A DNA stretch of 64,000 nt from positions 83,079,471 to 83,143,470 of the forward strand of contig NC_089743.1 of assembly GCF_040412425.1 (NCBI RefSeq). The letters run 5' to 3'. Source of the stretch: Macrobrachium rosenbergii. Lineage: Eukaryota > Arthropoda > Malacostraca > Decapoda > Palaemonidae. The notes beneath the pieces are model-generated. The model did not search any database. It saw only the letters and a program-made list of their open reading frames with translations, and was not told the origin of the DNA. Every line of letters starts with the position of its first letter. Position 1 is the stretch's first letter. Position numbers and translations under genes: made by a program. This document shows positions 1 through 12,996 of the stretch, in pieces.

Positions 1-82
1 ATGTGTATATATAGATGATATACATATAGATATACATATATGTGTGTATATATATATAGATGTTATATATATATATAAATAA

Positions 83-176
<94 letters not shown>
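1..176. repeat. (AT)n with GT interruptions
   Basis: Almost pure AT dinucleotide from 95 onward; the first 90 nt are degraded. Runs off the window edge. Confidence 0.95.
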
Positions 177-181
<5 letters not shown>

Positions 182-196
182 ATCAGGTATGATACA

Positions 197-1657
197 TGAA
201 ACATACGTACCGGGGTCTAAGCGATGTCAGGCAGGGCAGCCGATCAGGACCACAGGTCTACCCCAAAGCCAAATCAAAAAGTCCTTCAAAAGAAGGCATC
301 GTGCGTACCTATACAAAAATAAATAAAAGCACGTTAAAAGAAAAGAAGATAGGCTTAAAACATATATATAGTCTTGCGCAATTACTATCTGTCTGTCCGT
401 CTCGTCGCCAGTAATGCAGAGCTTTCTTAATAAAATCAGAAAACATGAAAGCTACAGAGTTTTAAATTCAAAGAGTACCTCGCAATTTCAAAGTACGCAA
501 GTCATACCTGTTAGAACGACAAACTGGTTTGCAGTGCGATTTTTAGCATTAGTATAGTTTTCACTGCTTAGCTGTACACATTCTTTAGTGAACTCTATAC
601 CGTTATAAATAAGAGTAAGATTTTTATGCATTCAACATCCTTTTAATTACACAGCAATATAATCCAACGAAAGTAAAGACAACTGAGAACGCCAAAAAGC
701 CTCAAGGGGTTTTAAATGCAAGGAGCTAAGAACTCTAGTCATCGTACTTTAAGATTTCGTTTCTAGTGATCAGATCTTATCTGTCGAAGAGAACGGAGGC
801 GGTCAGTTAAACGATAATATAAATGGTAACACTCAAACACTTTAAATCTTCAACATACTGATCTGTGCTATAATATAATAATTGTCTTCACTTCAAACAC
901 CTAACTTTACTTAAGTCTGTATCAGTCTTATATAAAATCAGGGGTTTCATCCACAGTTAATTCCGCTCCCTTAGTATCAGGATAATAATTGTAATAAGTA
1001 TGTAAAATGCGAGGTAAGGTCTCCTCCATACGTGTTATCATTTTGCGGAGCAGACTAGTTGGATACCAACTGAAATTGGTATTCTTACCCATTTTACACT
1101 AACCCTAAGCCCCAGGGTATTCAGCGTCTAGCACAGTTTTGCTATTTTAAGTGAGCAAAATTAGTAGGTTTTCACGTGAATAGTATGCTGCAAAGAATGC
1201 CCTAGAATGCGAATTGTTGAAAATTTCGAATTCCATATCTCTCTATCTGTGTGCGTGTGTATGGATGTGTGTCCGTGTATCTGCTGTGTAAAACATCGGC
1301 GTATTTATCGTTATTTTAGAGTTAAAGATATGGCTAGGAAAGAAAGATGGATAAATTAGTTGTTATCTTTGTTAATAAATTCATTTCACCAAAACTAGGC
1401 ATAACTATGTCACTCCGTTTACGTCAAAGTTGTAAATGCAGAATTAGTTTCATTCTAGAACGAACGAGTTTCTTCAAGCGTCCTGTCATTTTGAGTGGTG
1501 GAGAACTTTTGGGTTAACAGAGGGACACCAAAGTTCTGAATGAGAGAAATCTGTTGACAATCAGTAATTGCATTCATGCAGAAACATGGTGATGCTACAT
1601 TGCTCACAGTTATGCTTGACTGGAGAGAAATAGGGCAAATATCTAAACCTTTCTTCA

Positions 1658-1663
<6 letters not shown>
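197..1663. other. no recognised feature
   Basis: AT-rich unique-looking sequence; the only open frames are short and lack coding character. Confidence 0.6.
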
Positions 1664-1753
<90 letters not shown>

Positions 1754-1764
1754 GAGAGAGAGAA
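1664..1764. repeat. (GA)n-(GACA)n microsatellite
   Basis: GA repeat, then six GACA units at about 1729-1750, then GA again. Confidence 0.95.
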
Positions 1765-2534
1765 GAGATTTTTAGAACTGAAGATTTGTTAATTTCAGCG
1801 GACCTTGAAAACCAGTCACACGGTTCCTTTCATATTGAATTTCGTTGAAGGCTAAGAAGGTTGCTAGAATTTTTTTTTACTGAATTTAACAATGTCTGTA
1901 AAGAGAACGTTTTTCAAATAATAGGAGCTCAAACATGAATCATTATTAACCAAAGGGAACAACTGATTAGTTAGAAAAAATGGAACACTTGATATTTCAT
2001 GTTGTACGGAGAGTTGCAAGCTATAATATTTATAAGTGACATCATGTAAAAAAAATATAATTGTTTCCTATGTGGAGAGGCGAAGACTAATCTGTGAGAA
2101 CTGATAAAACTAATTAATCCCGCATGGGATTTTTCCATGTAATCGTCCATTCTTTATTACTCACAGGATTCATAGAGCATCTGTGAATTACCCTTAACAT
2201 CCGTTCCTTGTGCCATTTCTTTTGAAAGTCAGTTATCATCACTAACCTATTTGTGGGTTGTCGTCTACATGGCTTCCCTAGATCCATGCATTGTCTTTAA
2301 TCCTTTAGTATCTAAATGTAAAAGTTTAGCGCTTAGCAGCCATCCTTTTTCACAACGTATCACATCCCTTTAAGGTAGCAAAGTCAGAATGTAAGAAAAG
2401 ATTTTCCTCATGATTCCTAAAATGTAACCAACCTATCAGCATGAATTGTTTACATGATATATATATATGTAGAGCAAGTGAGGTTACGGGAATGAACATC
2501 ACTAAGATATGAAAATATCGTAAATGTTAAGTTA
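1765..2534. other. no recognised feature
   Basis: No coding, RNA or repeat signal seen. Confidence 0.5.
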
Positions 2535-2640
2535 TAGATGTTTTGAGGAGGTTTGGTCATGTCGAGAGAAAGTGCGGAAGAAGGGAAGGTGGCTTAGAAA
2601 GTTTTGGGTTGGCAGGTTGCTAGAATTATTATAACGAAAA
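2535..2640 (+). pseudogene. tiny LINE C-terminal fragment
   Basis: Reads VLRRFGHVERKCGRREGG, the LRWFGHVER landmark of LINE reverse transcriptases. Nothing else of the element is recognisable nearby. Confidence 0.45.
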
Positions 2641-4448
2641 CACGCAGGGATTATAGTTGGAATCCATTATGATGGAAAAATTATATCAACACGTTTCATG
2701 TCCCTTATTTCAGAAAAGTATAGAGATATATTTTGTCTGCAGAGTAAAGAGATTTATTTCTCTTTCTAGTTTATCACATTTTTTTTTTAATTTCTTACTT
2801 CAAATACTGTCAAAAACTCAGTAAGGAAGTTTATTGACACAGTGAGTATGATGAAAAATCAAGTCGAGATATTTCGAAGTTCTTCAGTTCAATTTAGTTT
2901 CCCACAAGACGTAATACACATTTTCTTTAGGGCAATATGCACTGACAGAAAACGACAAGCTGATCGTTAAAGTCTTGAAAATTAGAGTATAAGTTGACCA
3001 AACACACACCACTCCAAACTTGTCTTTCTACGAAATCACCTCTTGTCGGGAAAAAGCGTACTAGTAAAAGCAAGGTTGAGATAAGGACCTTGGGTAAAAG
3101 AAACAGCAGGTAGGAGATAAAGCGAACTCCTATAAGTGGTTTCTTCATAAACGTGACTAACAGGATTTGATAAAGACTCGCAACATAAAATCCCGGAATC
3201 GGCAGGAGGATAACATGCAATGACAAGCGAGTCGTCTAAAGGGCCATGCATACGGCCGTGAACATGTTTGACAGCACGATGTTAGTGAGCATGTTTATCC
3301 GTGTGGAAGGGTTGTTTTACGTCACGCATGTTTGACCAACCAGTTGGCCGGTTATCCGATTATGCCCACTTACGATCGTCTGCACACACACCTCTACACA
3401 GACTGTCAAAAGTATTCAAATCTCTGAACAGGTAACATCAAGTCGTTGCTGCTTTGTTGACAAGACTATCATCATAAGGACTGACACTACGTTTAAGGAA
3501 AAGGAATGAGAATTCTGCTGGATTTTATTGACATGTATAGTCCAAATATAACTTTGTGAAAGATAAAATCTAAAGAGTATTCAAATAAGATTTTAAGAGA
3601 TAATGATATATCTGCCCTTCATGAAAATCTAAAAGAACTTGAGCTCCACTGTACGCGAGATGTATTGAAAAACTTGAGTGACTTCTTAGTTCTTTTCGAG
3701 GGAAGCTTCGAAAATGTGAGAGCTCTCAAGAAGTCTGGTAATTTACTTGATGATATTACACTAGTCTTCTCAAATCCTCCATTATGCGTGCATGAGAATT
3801 TGGTCTCTTTTTCAGCAACCAATCTTTGTCCACTTGGACGGTGTCCTTTTCCTTTCTTTAAGTGCAACTGCTATACAGACTGCCACCGACAGTTGTCTCT
3901 TAAGGGACACGTTGCTTCTTCGCTTTTTGGCGCCGAATGTAGTTGGCCGTCTGTTTGGTATGAACGTGTAACAGCTCTCCAACATATTATCATGCACGTA
4001 TGATGAACGTGTTGCTAGACAAGAATGACCGTGTGTATAGGGTTTAAGAAACTCTGAGTTCCAGCATGGAGCCTTTGTTGCGAGAAGTCGGTATCCACGG
4101 GCAGTCAGCGTCTTGGGGTAATCATGAAACTCCGTGCAGTTATATGTGTGAACATGATTCACTATTTTTTACTTATGGTGTGGAGCAGGAACTTCTGGTC
4201 GGTCAGTCAATCAAATTACTAAACGTTTGCACGGTTAATATGTAAGATTTTGCTTTCTCATTACCATAATACTGCATACATAGCATCTGTTGTCCATCCC
4301 CTACTGGACAGTGTTCTATATCTAGTAAATTTCTATTATCTCTTCCAATCTGGTAATTGCTTTCGTTTGCCATTCTTACACGTTTCATTTCTGCATCCTT
4401 CATCGCCTGCTTTTTTACTCTTTCTTTGCTCCCTAGTACTGGTTTTTA

Positions 4449-4452
<4 letters not shown>
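2641..4452. other. unassigned sequence with overlapping short frames
   Basis: Open frames of 112 aa (plus, 3665-4003) and 116 aa (minus, 3812-4162) overlap. Neither resembles a known protein. The GC content is slightly higher than in the flanks, which could mean an old element. Confidence 0.4.

Positions 4453-4502
<50 letters not shown>
4453..4502. repeat. (CT)n microsatellite
   Basis: Pure CT, 50 nt. Confidence 0.95.
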
Positions 4503-4506
<4 letters not shown>

Positions 4507-4730
4507 CTAGAGTTTTAAGAGGTTAAGGGAGAGGGTGTGTCGAATCATACATTCACATTAAGGTGTCAAGCTGAGCCATATTGACCGAACCCGTTAAGAT
4601 AATCATATGTAAATACGACTTCCCAATTGATTACCCCTTTAACGCTAAGTGAACGCTCAGGCACTTGCCTTTTAAGCGGTCAGTGGTACTGAAGAAGAGA
4701 CTTGTTCGGTCTTCTTCTTGAGACCAGCTT

Positions 4731-4735
<5 letters not shown>

Positions 4736-4774
<39 letters not shown>
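4736..4774. repeat. (CT)n microsatellite
   Basis: Pure CT, about 39 nt. Confidence 0.95.
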
Positions 4775-4778
<4 letters not shown>

Positions 4779-5914
4779 AACCTCCTCTGCTTTGGTATTC
4801 AACCGCAAGATGGTTACGAATTTTATTCTCAAATGGTTTAGTATTTCATATAAAGATTTTTGTGATTTTGCACTTCAGCTGATTTTTGGCGCCATCCAAA
4901 GAGAAAAGCATCGAGTTTTTCGACTATTCTAGAGATTAAATGCTTTGCTGCTCAAAGTTAGCAGCTAGGCATAATACTCGACTTGCGTCGAACTTAACCT
5001 GAATTCGACCTAAGTGGACTTTTATCTTATGATCTCTGAAGAGAGATGAATTGTCTTGTTAGTGATGTTACCGTTTTGTACTGTTAGCTTTTTAGCATGG
5101 TAGAATGAGTCTTCTTTGCGTTGTAAAAAAGATAAGTTGATTAAAGACTGAATAGTCTGGTGTCGAAAAACAATAGTCACTGACGCCTAAAAAATAAAAA
5201 TTGCGCAGTGACCTAGTCGGTCATATGATTCTGCAACCATTATAGTCTAATAGCTTTCAGTTAATTGACAGGTGGCATCATATGAGAGTGGGGAAAATAT
5301 TTTTTCCTATGACTGATACAAAAAAGAAATTAAAAGTACTCAACAACTACTTTTTTAATGTTTATGGTGTATCTGGCATAAATTCCTCATTTAAAGACTG
5401 AACTGCAACAAACTACATTGAATAACTAGTAAGCAATTATTTAACATTTTTGTTTTGGCCATTGCCAGTAATATCTGTTGGAAATCTGTCTGAGCACCTG
5501 TAGGAACGAATACCATAAGTTGTTTTTAATCAGCTTTTTATAGCTCATAAACAAGAAGGAAAGCAGTGAAGTTTTGTTTTTTAAAGTCGAATGTCATAAA
5601 CTTCTCATGTATATGGGACTTCATCCCGCATCAAACGCCGAACCGTTAAAGGTTTAACACGTTTTAAATTTCTTATTGAATTTGAGATTCTTTACAATTA
5701 ATCAAAACTGTGAAGGATTATGGATCGGCGCCCCGCTGAGTCCCTCATTGGGCTTGTTAATGGTGGAAGTAGACACCTCTTCCCAGCCCTCCCCGCCTCC
5801 CTCCCTCTCTACTTGCTCATCCTGAACTAACTCATTCAGCTGAAGGGTTTTGAAGTGTCTAGACTTTTCATCTTATTTTATTTCTTTCATTATGTAGAAA
5901 AAGTCACACACACA

Positions 5915-5916
<2 letters not shown>
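4775..5916. other. no recognised feature
   Basis: AT-rich, no convincing signal. Confidence 0.5.

Positions 5917-5973
<57 letters not shown>
5917..5973. repeat. (AT)n microsatellite
   Basis: Follows a short CA tract; near-pure AT. Confidence 0.95.
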
Positions 5974-5980
<7 letters not shown>

Positions 5981-5984
5981 CATA

Positions 5985-6140
5985 TTTACTAGCTGACCAA
6001 CCCGATGCTGCCCAGGAAAACTCTGAATGACAGTCTGTGTTTAGGGCAAGGGAACAGGGATAGAGAAGGGAGAGAGAAGAGGGAAGGGGGAGGCAGAAGG
6101 GGAAAGGGAAGGAGAATGAAGAGGGGGAGGGGCTTGTGTT
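5985..6140 (+). repeat. dispersed-repeat-like end plus 90-nt polypurine tract
   Basis: TAGCTGACCAACCCGATGCTGCCC followed by a G/A-only stretch of about 90 nt (6044-6134, a few breaks). The first phrase resembles a common end of invertebrate retroelements, but I cannot place the family. It directly precedes the minisatellite. Confidence 0.4.
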
Positions 6141-6204
6141 GACGGTCTGACTGCCAGTTCTACTTTTTTCATGCTAACGTTCACCCTTCGAACAGTCGTG
6201 TATG

Positions 6205-7018
6205 AGCTGATAGGCATAACTGTGGTGACTGTTCCTTTTATCCAGATATTACTGTGCTGTCTGTCTCTTTTATCCAGGTATTACTGTGATGACTGCCCCT
6301 TTTATCCAGAAATTACTGTGGTTACTGTCCCTTTTATCCAGGTATTACTGTTCCGTCTGTCCCTTTATCCAGGTATTACTGTGGTGACTGTCCATTTTAT
6401 CCAGGTATTAATGCAGTGACTATCACTTTTATCTAGGTATTACTGTGGTGACTGTCCCTTTTATCAATATATGACTGTACTGTCTGACACCTTTAAACAG
6501 GTATTACTGTACTGTCTGTCACTTTTGACCAGGTATTACTGTGCTGTCTATCCCTTTTATCCAAGTAATACTGTGGTAACTGCCCCTTTTAACCAGATAC
6601 TACTATGCTGTCTGTCTCCTTTAACCAGTTATTACTATGCTGTCTGTCCCCTTTAACCAGCTATTACTGTACTGCCTATCCCTTTTATCCAGATATTACA
6701 GTGCTGATTGTCCCTTTTGTCCAGGTATTACTATTCTGTCCATCCCTTTTATCTTGGTATTACTGTGGTGATTGTCCATTTTGTCCAGGTATTACTGTGG
6801 TGACTGTCCCTTTTATCCAGGTATTACTGTGGTGACTGTCCCTTTTATTGAGGTATTACTTTAGTGACTGTCCTTTTTATCCAGGTATTTCTGTACTGTC
6901 TGTCCCTTCTATCAAGGTATTATTGTGTGACTGTCCCTTTTATCCAGGTATTACTGTGGTGACTGTCCCTTTTGTCCAGGTATTACTGTGGTGACACAGA
7001 TATTACTGTGCTGACTGT
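6205..7018 (+). repeat. minisatellite, unit about 32 bp, roughly 25 copies
   Basis: The unit reads CCTTTTATCCAGGTATTACT followed by GTGGTGACTGTC. A second type has GTGCTGTCTGTC or GTACTGTCTGTC in the last third. The two types are interspersed in the first two thirds and the GTGGTGACTGTC type dominates after about 6740. The tract is open in long stretches of one frame, giving a Thr/Val/Phe/Gln-rich repeat peptide, but there is no sign that it is coding. Confidence 0.93.
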
Positions 7019-7669
7019 CACCTGGGAAAACCCCACCCCCTTTCCTTCGAGGGGAAAATCCAAGAAGACAAGCCCCCCTTCAGAGGTAGGCTCAGATGAT
7101 TTGACCAATCAAACGCCATCAGCGCCAGAGACCTAATGACGTCCTACAAAGCATCAGTACCCAATGACCAAAAGGAATTCTGGAAAACACACCTCCAAAA
7201 GTTGGAATGAAGCAGTGGAAGAGGTGCCATAGAGTATGGGGCAGGCTCAGAAATGTGACGTCACGCTGACACCGAAGGAGACACGTGATATAGGGCAAAT
7301 CACACAGAGAAACAGACAGTAGAAGCAAAGCACTAAAAGAGAGTGAAGCAGAAAAACAATAAGAGAAGACAGCGCGGATAGAAGTGTGTGTTAGTGATAT
7401 AGCTATATGCGATCAGAACGTTAAATCTCAAATCAGAACTTTAAGTCTCGAACCAATGAAGTAAACAGTGAAGGTGGAACCTGTAAACAAGAAGTGTAAA
7501 ATAAACCAGGAAATGCGATTAAGGATCTATTTTTCCCCTTTATCCCAAAACATAGTCAACAGTCAAAGATAACAGCCATCGCCGCTTGTAGCTTAAGACC
7601 GAACCACAAAACTCCGGTAACTCTACCTTAGTGTTGACCCTATTAAATACAAGAACGAATGGGGCCAGT

Positions 7670-7671
<2 letters not shown>
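7019..7671. other. no recognised feature
   Basis: Purine-rich in part. It reads like the flank of an old retroelement, but no domain is identifiable. Confidence 0.4.
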
Positions 7672-7922
<251 letters not shown>

Positions 7923-8300
7923 AAAGTAAAGGCAGAAAAAACACTGCATACACATCTTGAAGGCAGAAAGACTCCTAACATTGAATTTGGCATTTATTCT
8001 TCCGTTTCATTCAACTCTTATTTTCTGTTCAAATAAGGTGTGCTATCTTTATTTTTTTTTTTTGATATGATATTCTATATTAGGTGGTAAAATTATCTGA
8101 TGCATTAATTGTAAATCTTAGGCTAAGTTTAAATTATGTTACTTTTTGTGATGTTTAACTGGTTTTTAAGTGATTTTACATTTTAACCTCGTTTAACTGA
8201 TTTGCATTTTTATATCTTTTCATAGACCCCTGATGATGAAATTCAGATAACTACGAAACGTTGGAAGAATAAATGCCCAAATCAATGCTTATGCGTCTTC
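7923..8300 (+). mobile_element. 3' end of a second Penelope-like element (fragment)
   Basis: About 380 nt just after an (AT)n block. It is AT-rich and ends with CTGATGA at 8230-8236, CGAAACG at 8254 and AATAAA at 8268-8273, the same motif order and spacing as the 3' ends at 16.9 and 19.0 kb. No RT or endonuclease domain remains. Assignment rests on the shared end motif only. Confidence 0.5.
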
Positions 8301-8314
8301 CTTCCTCTTCAGGA

Positions 8315-8331
8315 TGTGTGGTGTGTGTGTT

Positions 8332-8373
<42 letters not shown>

Positions 8374-8425
8374 TTTGTATGTATATATATATATATACGT
8401 GTGTATGTGTGTGTATATAAAGAGG
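8315..8425. repeat. (GT)n-(AT)n-(GT)n microsatellite
   Basis: Compound tract just after the Penelope-like 3' end. Confidence 0.9.
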
Positions 8426-8429
8426 GGTG

Positions 8430-8830
8430 ATGTAAAAGCACGTATGTTATAATGTCTGAAAGAAATGGAGAGCTAATTTTCTTATAAGGCAGTGAATTGT
8501 GGGTGTTAAATGTGAATGAAAGATAAAAAGTGAAAACTGTTGAGATTGCTTTCGTAACTATGGGTGAGAAATATGGTAATACAGTGAAGATTCGCTAAAA
8601 AGCTCCAGGATAATTAACAAGGTGGGTCTAGAGGTGGTTGGTCACGCACTGAGAAAGAAGGACGTAGGTTTGTGAAAAGTGTGTATAAGACATTTCGTAA
8701 CGAAGAAAGAGAGGGAGAGAGAGAAAGAGCTTTTAGATGTAAAAGAAAAGGCCATAACGGAGCCATGACCTACGAAAATTCGAGCAGGGTAGAGAGAGAT
8801 GAGTGGTATACTTTGTAAGGGACCAGGCTT
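8430..8830 (+). pseudogene. non-LTR reverse transcriptase C-terminal fragment
   Basis: GSELWVLNVNERKKVKTVE, then a decayed region and, in another frame, VGLEVVGHALRKKD, matching the CEVWVLN...LRWFGHVER tail of LINE reverse transcriptases. Strongly degraded. Confidence 0.55.
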
Positions 8831-8999
8831 CTCGTCAACCATTTTCATATGTATGTGAACCACCTGGTTTTATGGCATTGTTTTGCCAAATGTGTTCGTC
8901 CTTGAATATACAATTAAAAGGTGAACGTAGCAGTGACTTGTCTTGTTTTTCTCTGAGGCCGTCCACTTGTGGGAGGAACGGCCTGTTGATATATTTGAG

Positions 9000-9001
<2 letters not shown>

Positions 9002-9062
<61 letters not shown>

Positions 9063-9087
9063 TATATATATGTGTGTGTGTGTGTAT
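9002..9087. repeat. (AT)n-(GT)n microsatellite
   Basis: About 58 nt AT, then TGTGTG. Confidence 0.95.
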
Positions 9088-9090
9088 ACA

Positions 9091-9838
9091 CGTTAGTGTA
9101 ACGGTTAAGTAATGAACTTGGGTTTTGTCATGCCGATATATACTGTAGTACACCACGATATACATGCGGGGAAGTAAAATGTTCCTCCTTGTTTTACCTT
9201 TTCGACCTTTTTGACCCCTCAAATGATTCAGTATCATAGATATAAACAGATCTAGTTATATGGCAAAGACTATTCAAACGTTAGCGGAGCACTTGGTTGA
9301 GGTCCCAAGGACAAGGGTTAAAAGCTTTTGGTATACGTGATGCTAGGAATTCACTCGAGTTAGGTTCATGTTCACGTATTCTGATGATGTTAGGGAACTG
9401 ACAATATGGCCATCATCAAAAGTACTTAGTTAAGGCGCACCCTACAACATGAATAGTGTATAATGACGATGAATAACACCGCCCACTTTCTCATCATTGG
9501 TCGACTGGAAATGACAGTAACCAATAATATGTCCCGAAGGGAAAGTACACGCCTACATGAAGATAAGGTCTTCGGAACAGATAACGTATAAAACTCCGAG
9601 ACGACAGTCATGAGTGACTAAGGGACTTTGAAAGCAGAGAACGAATCAGCTGACTGCCGCTACCCAGTCAACCCCCTGAGTCACGGAGGATCCAGACGGT
9701 AATTGGGAAGAGTGAATTCCGGCAGAGTCAACGTTGCTGCTACGAAGAATTGTTTACAGTTGTAATGCCCCGCTGTAACGAAAACGTTCCTGAGTAGTCC
9801 AGTGTCACAAGGAATTTTTTTATCAACCCCAGCAACTG
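9091..9838. other. no recognised feature
   Basis: No convincing signal. Confidence 0.5.
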
Positions 9839-9866
9839 CTCTCTCTCTCTTTATATATATATAATA

Positions 9867-9956
<90 letters not shown>

Positions 9957-9957
9957 A
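9839..9957. repeat. (CT)n-(AT)n-(GT)n compound microsatellite
   Basis: Three motifs in series. The GT block is about 42 nt. Confidence 0.95.
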
Positions 9958-9960
9958 TAT

Positions 9961-12460
<2,500 letters not shown>

Positions 12461-12512
<52 letters not shown>

Positions 12513-12584
12513 GTGGCCTCTTGGATCAAGTCCCAGATGAACTATCTTCCATTTTTTCCTCTTAAGAAAGGCGTAAAATTACAA

Positions 12585-12637
<53 letters not shown>

Positions 12638-12705
12638 GTGGCCTCTTGGATTAAGTCCCCGATGAAAATAGCTTCCATCTTTCCTCCCAAGAAAGACATA
12701 AAATT

Positions 12706-12750
<45 letters not shown>

Positions 12751-12817
12751 GTGGCCTCTTGGATTAAGTCCCCTATGAACTAGCTTCCATTTTTTCCTCC
12801 TAAGAAAGGCATAAAAT

Positions 12818-12873
<56 letters not shown>

Positions 12874-12945
12874 GTGGCCTCTTGGATTAAGTTCCAGATG
12901 AACTAGCTTCCATTTTCCCCTCTTAAGAAAGGCATAAAATTACAA

Positions 12946-12992
<47 letters not shown>
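12461..12992 (+). repeat. five-unit higher-order repeat of (CT)n plus about 75-nt spacer
   Basis: Blocks of (CT)n start near 12461, 12588, 12712, 12824 and 12948. Each is followed by a spacer beginning GCGTGGCCTCTTGGATTAAG and ending GGCATAAAATTACAAT, except the last, which ends the array. Unit spacing is 112-127 nt. Spacers differ by a few bases, so units duplicated as wholes and then diverged. Confidence 0.93.

Positions 12993-12996
<4 letters not shown>

Noticed and set aside
4250..4932. Open frames rich in Ser-Leu repeats
   Set aside because: Translations of (CT)n. The same holds for 12447-12665, 21191-21503 and the Arg-Glu frames over (GA)n.
6171..6835. Repeat peptide frames over the minisatellite
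   Set aside because: Three overlapping frames are open only because the unit lacks stops. The frame shifts between units and no start or splice signals were seen.
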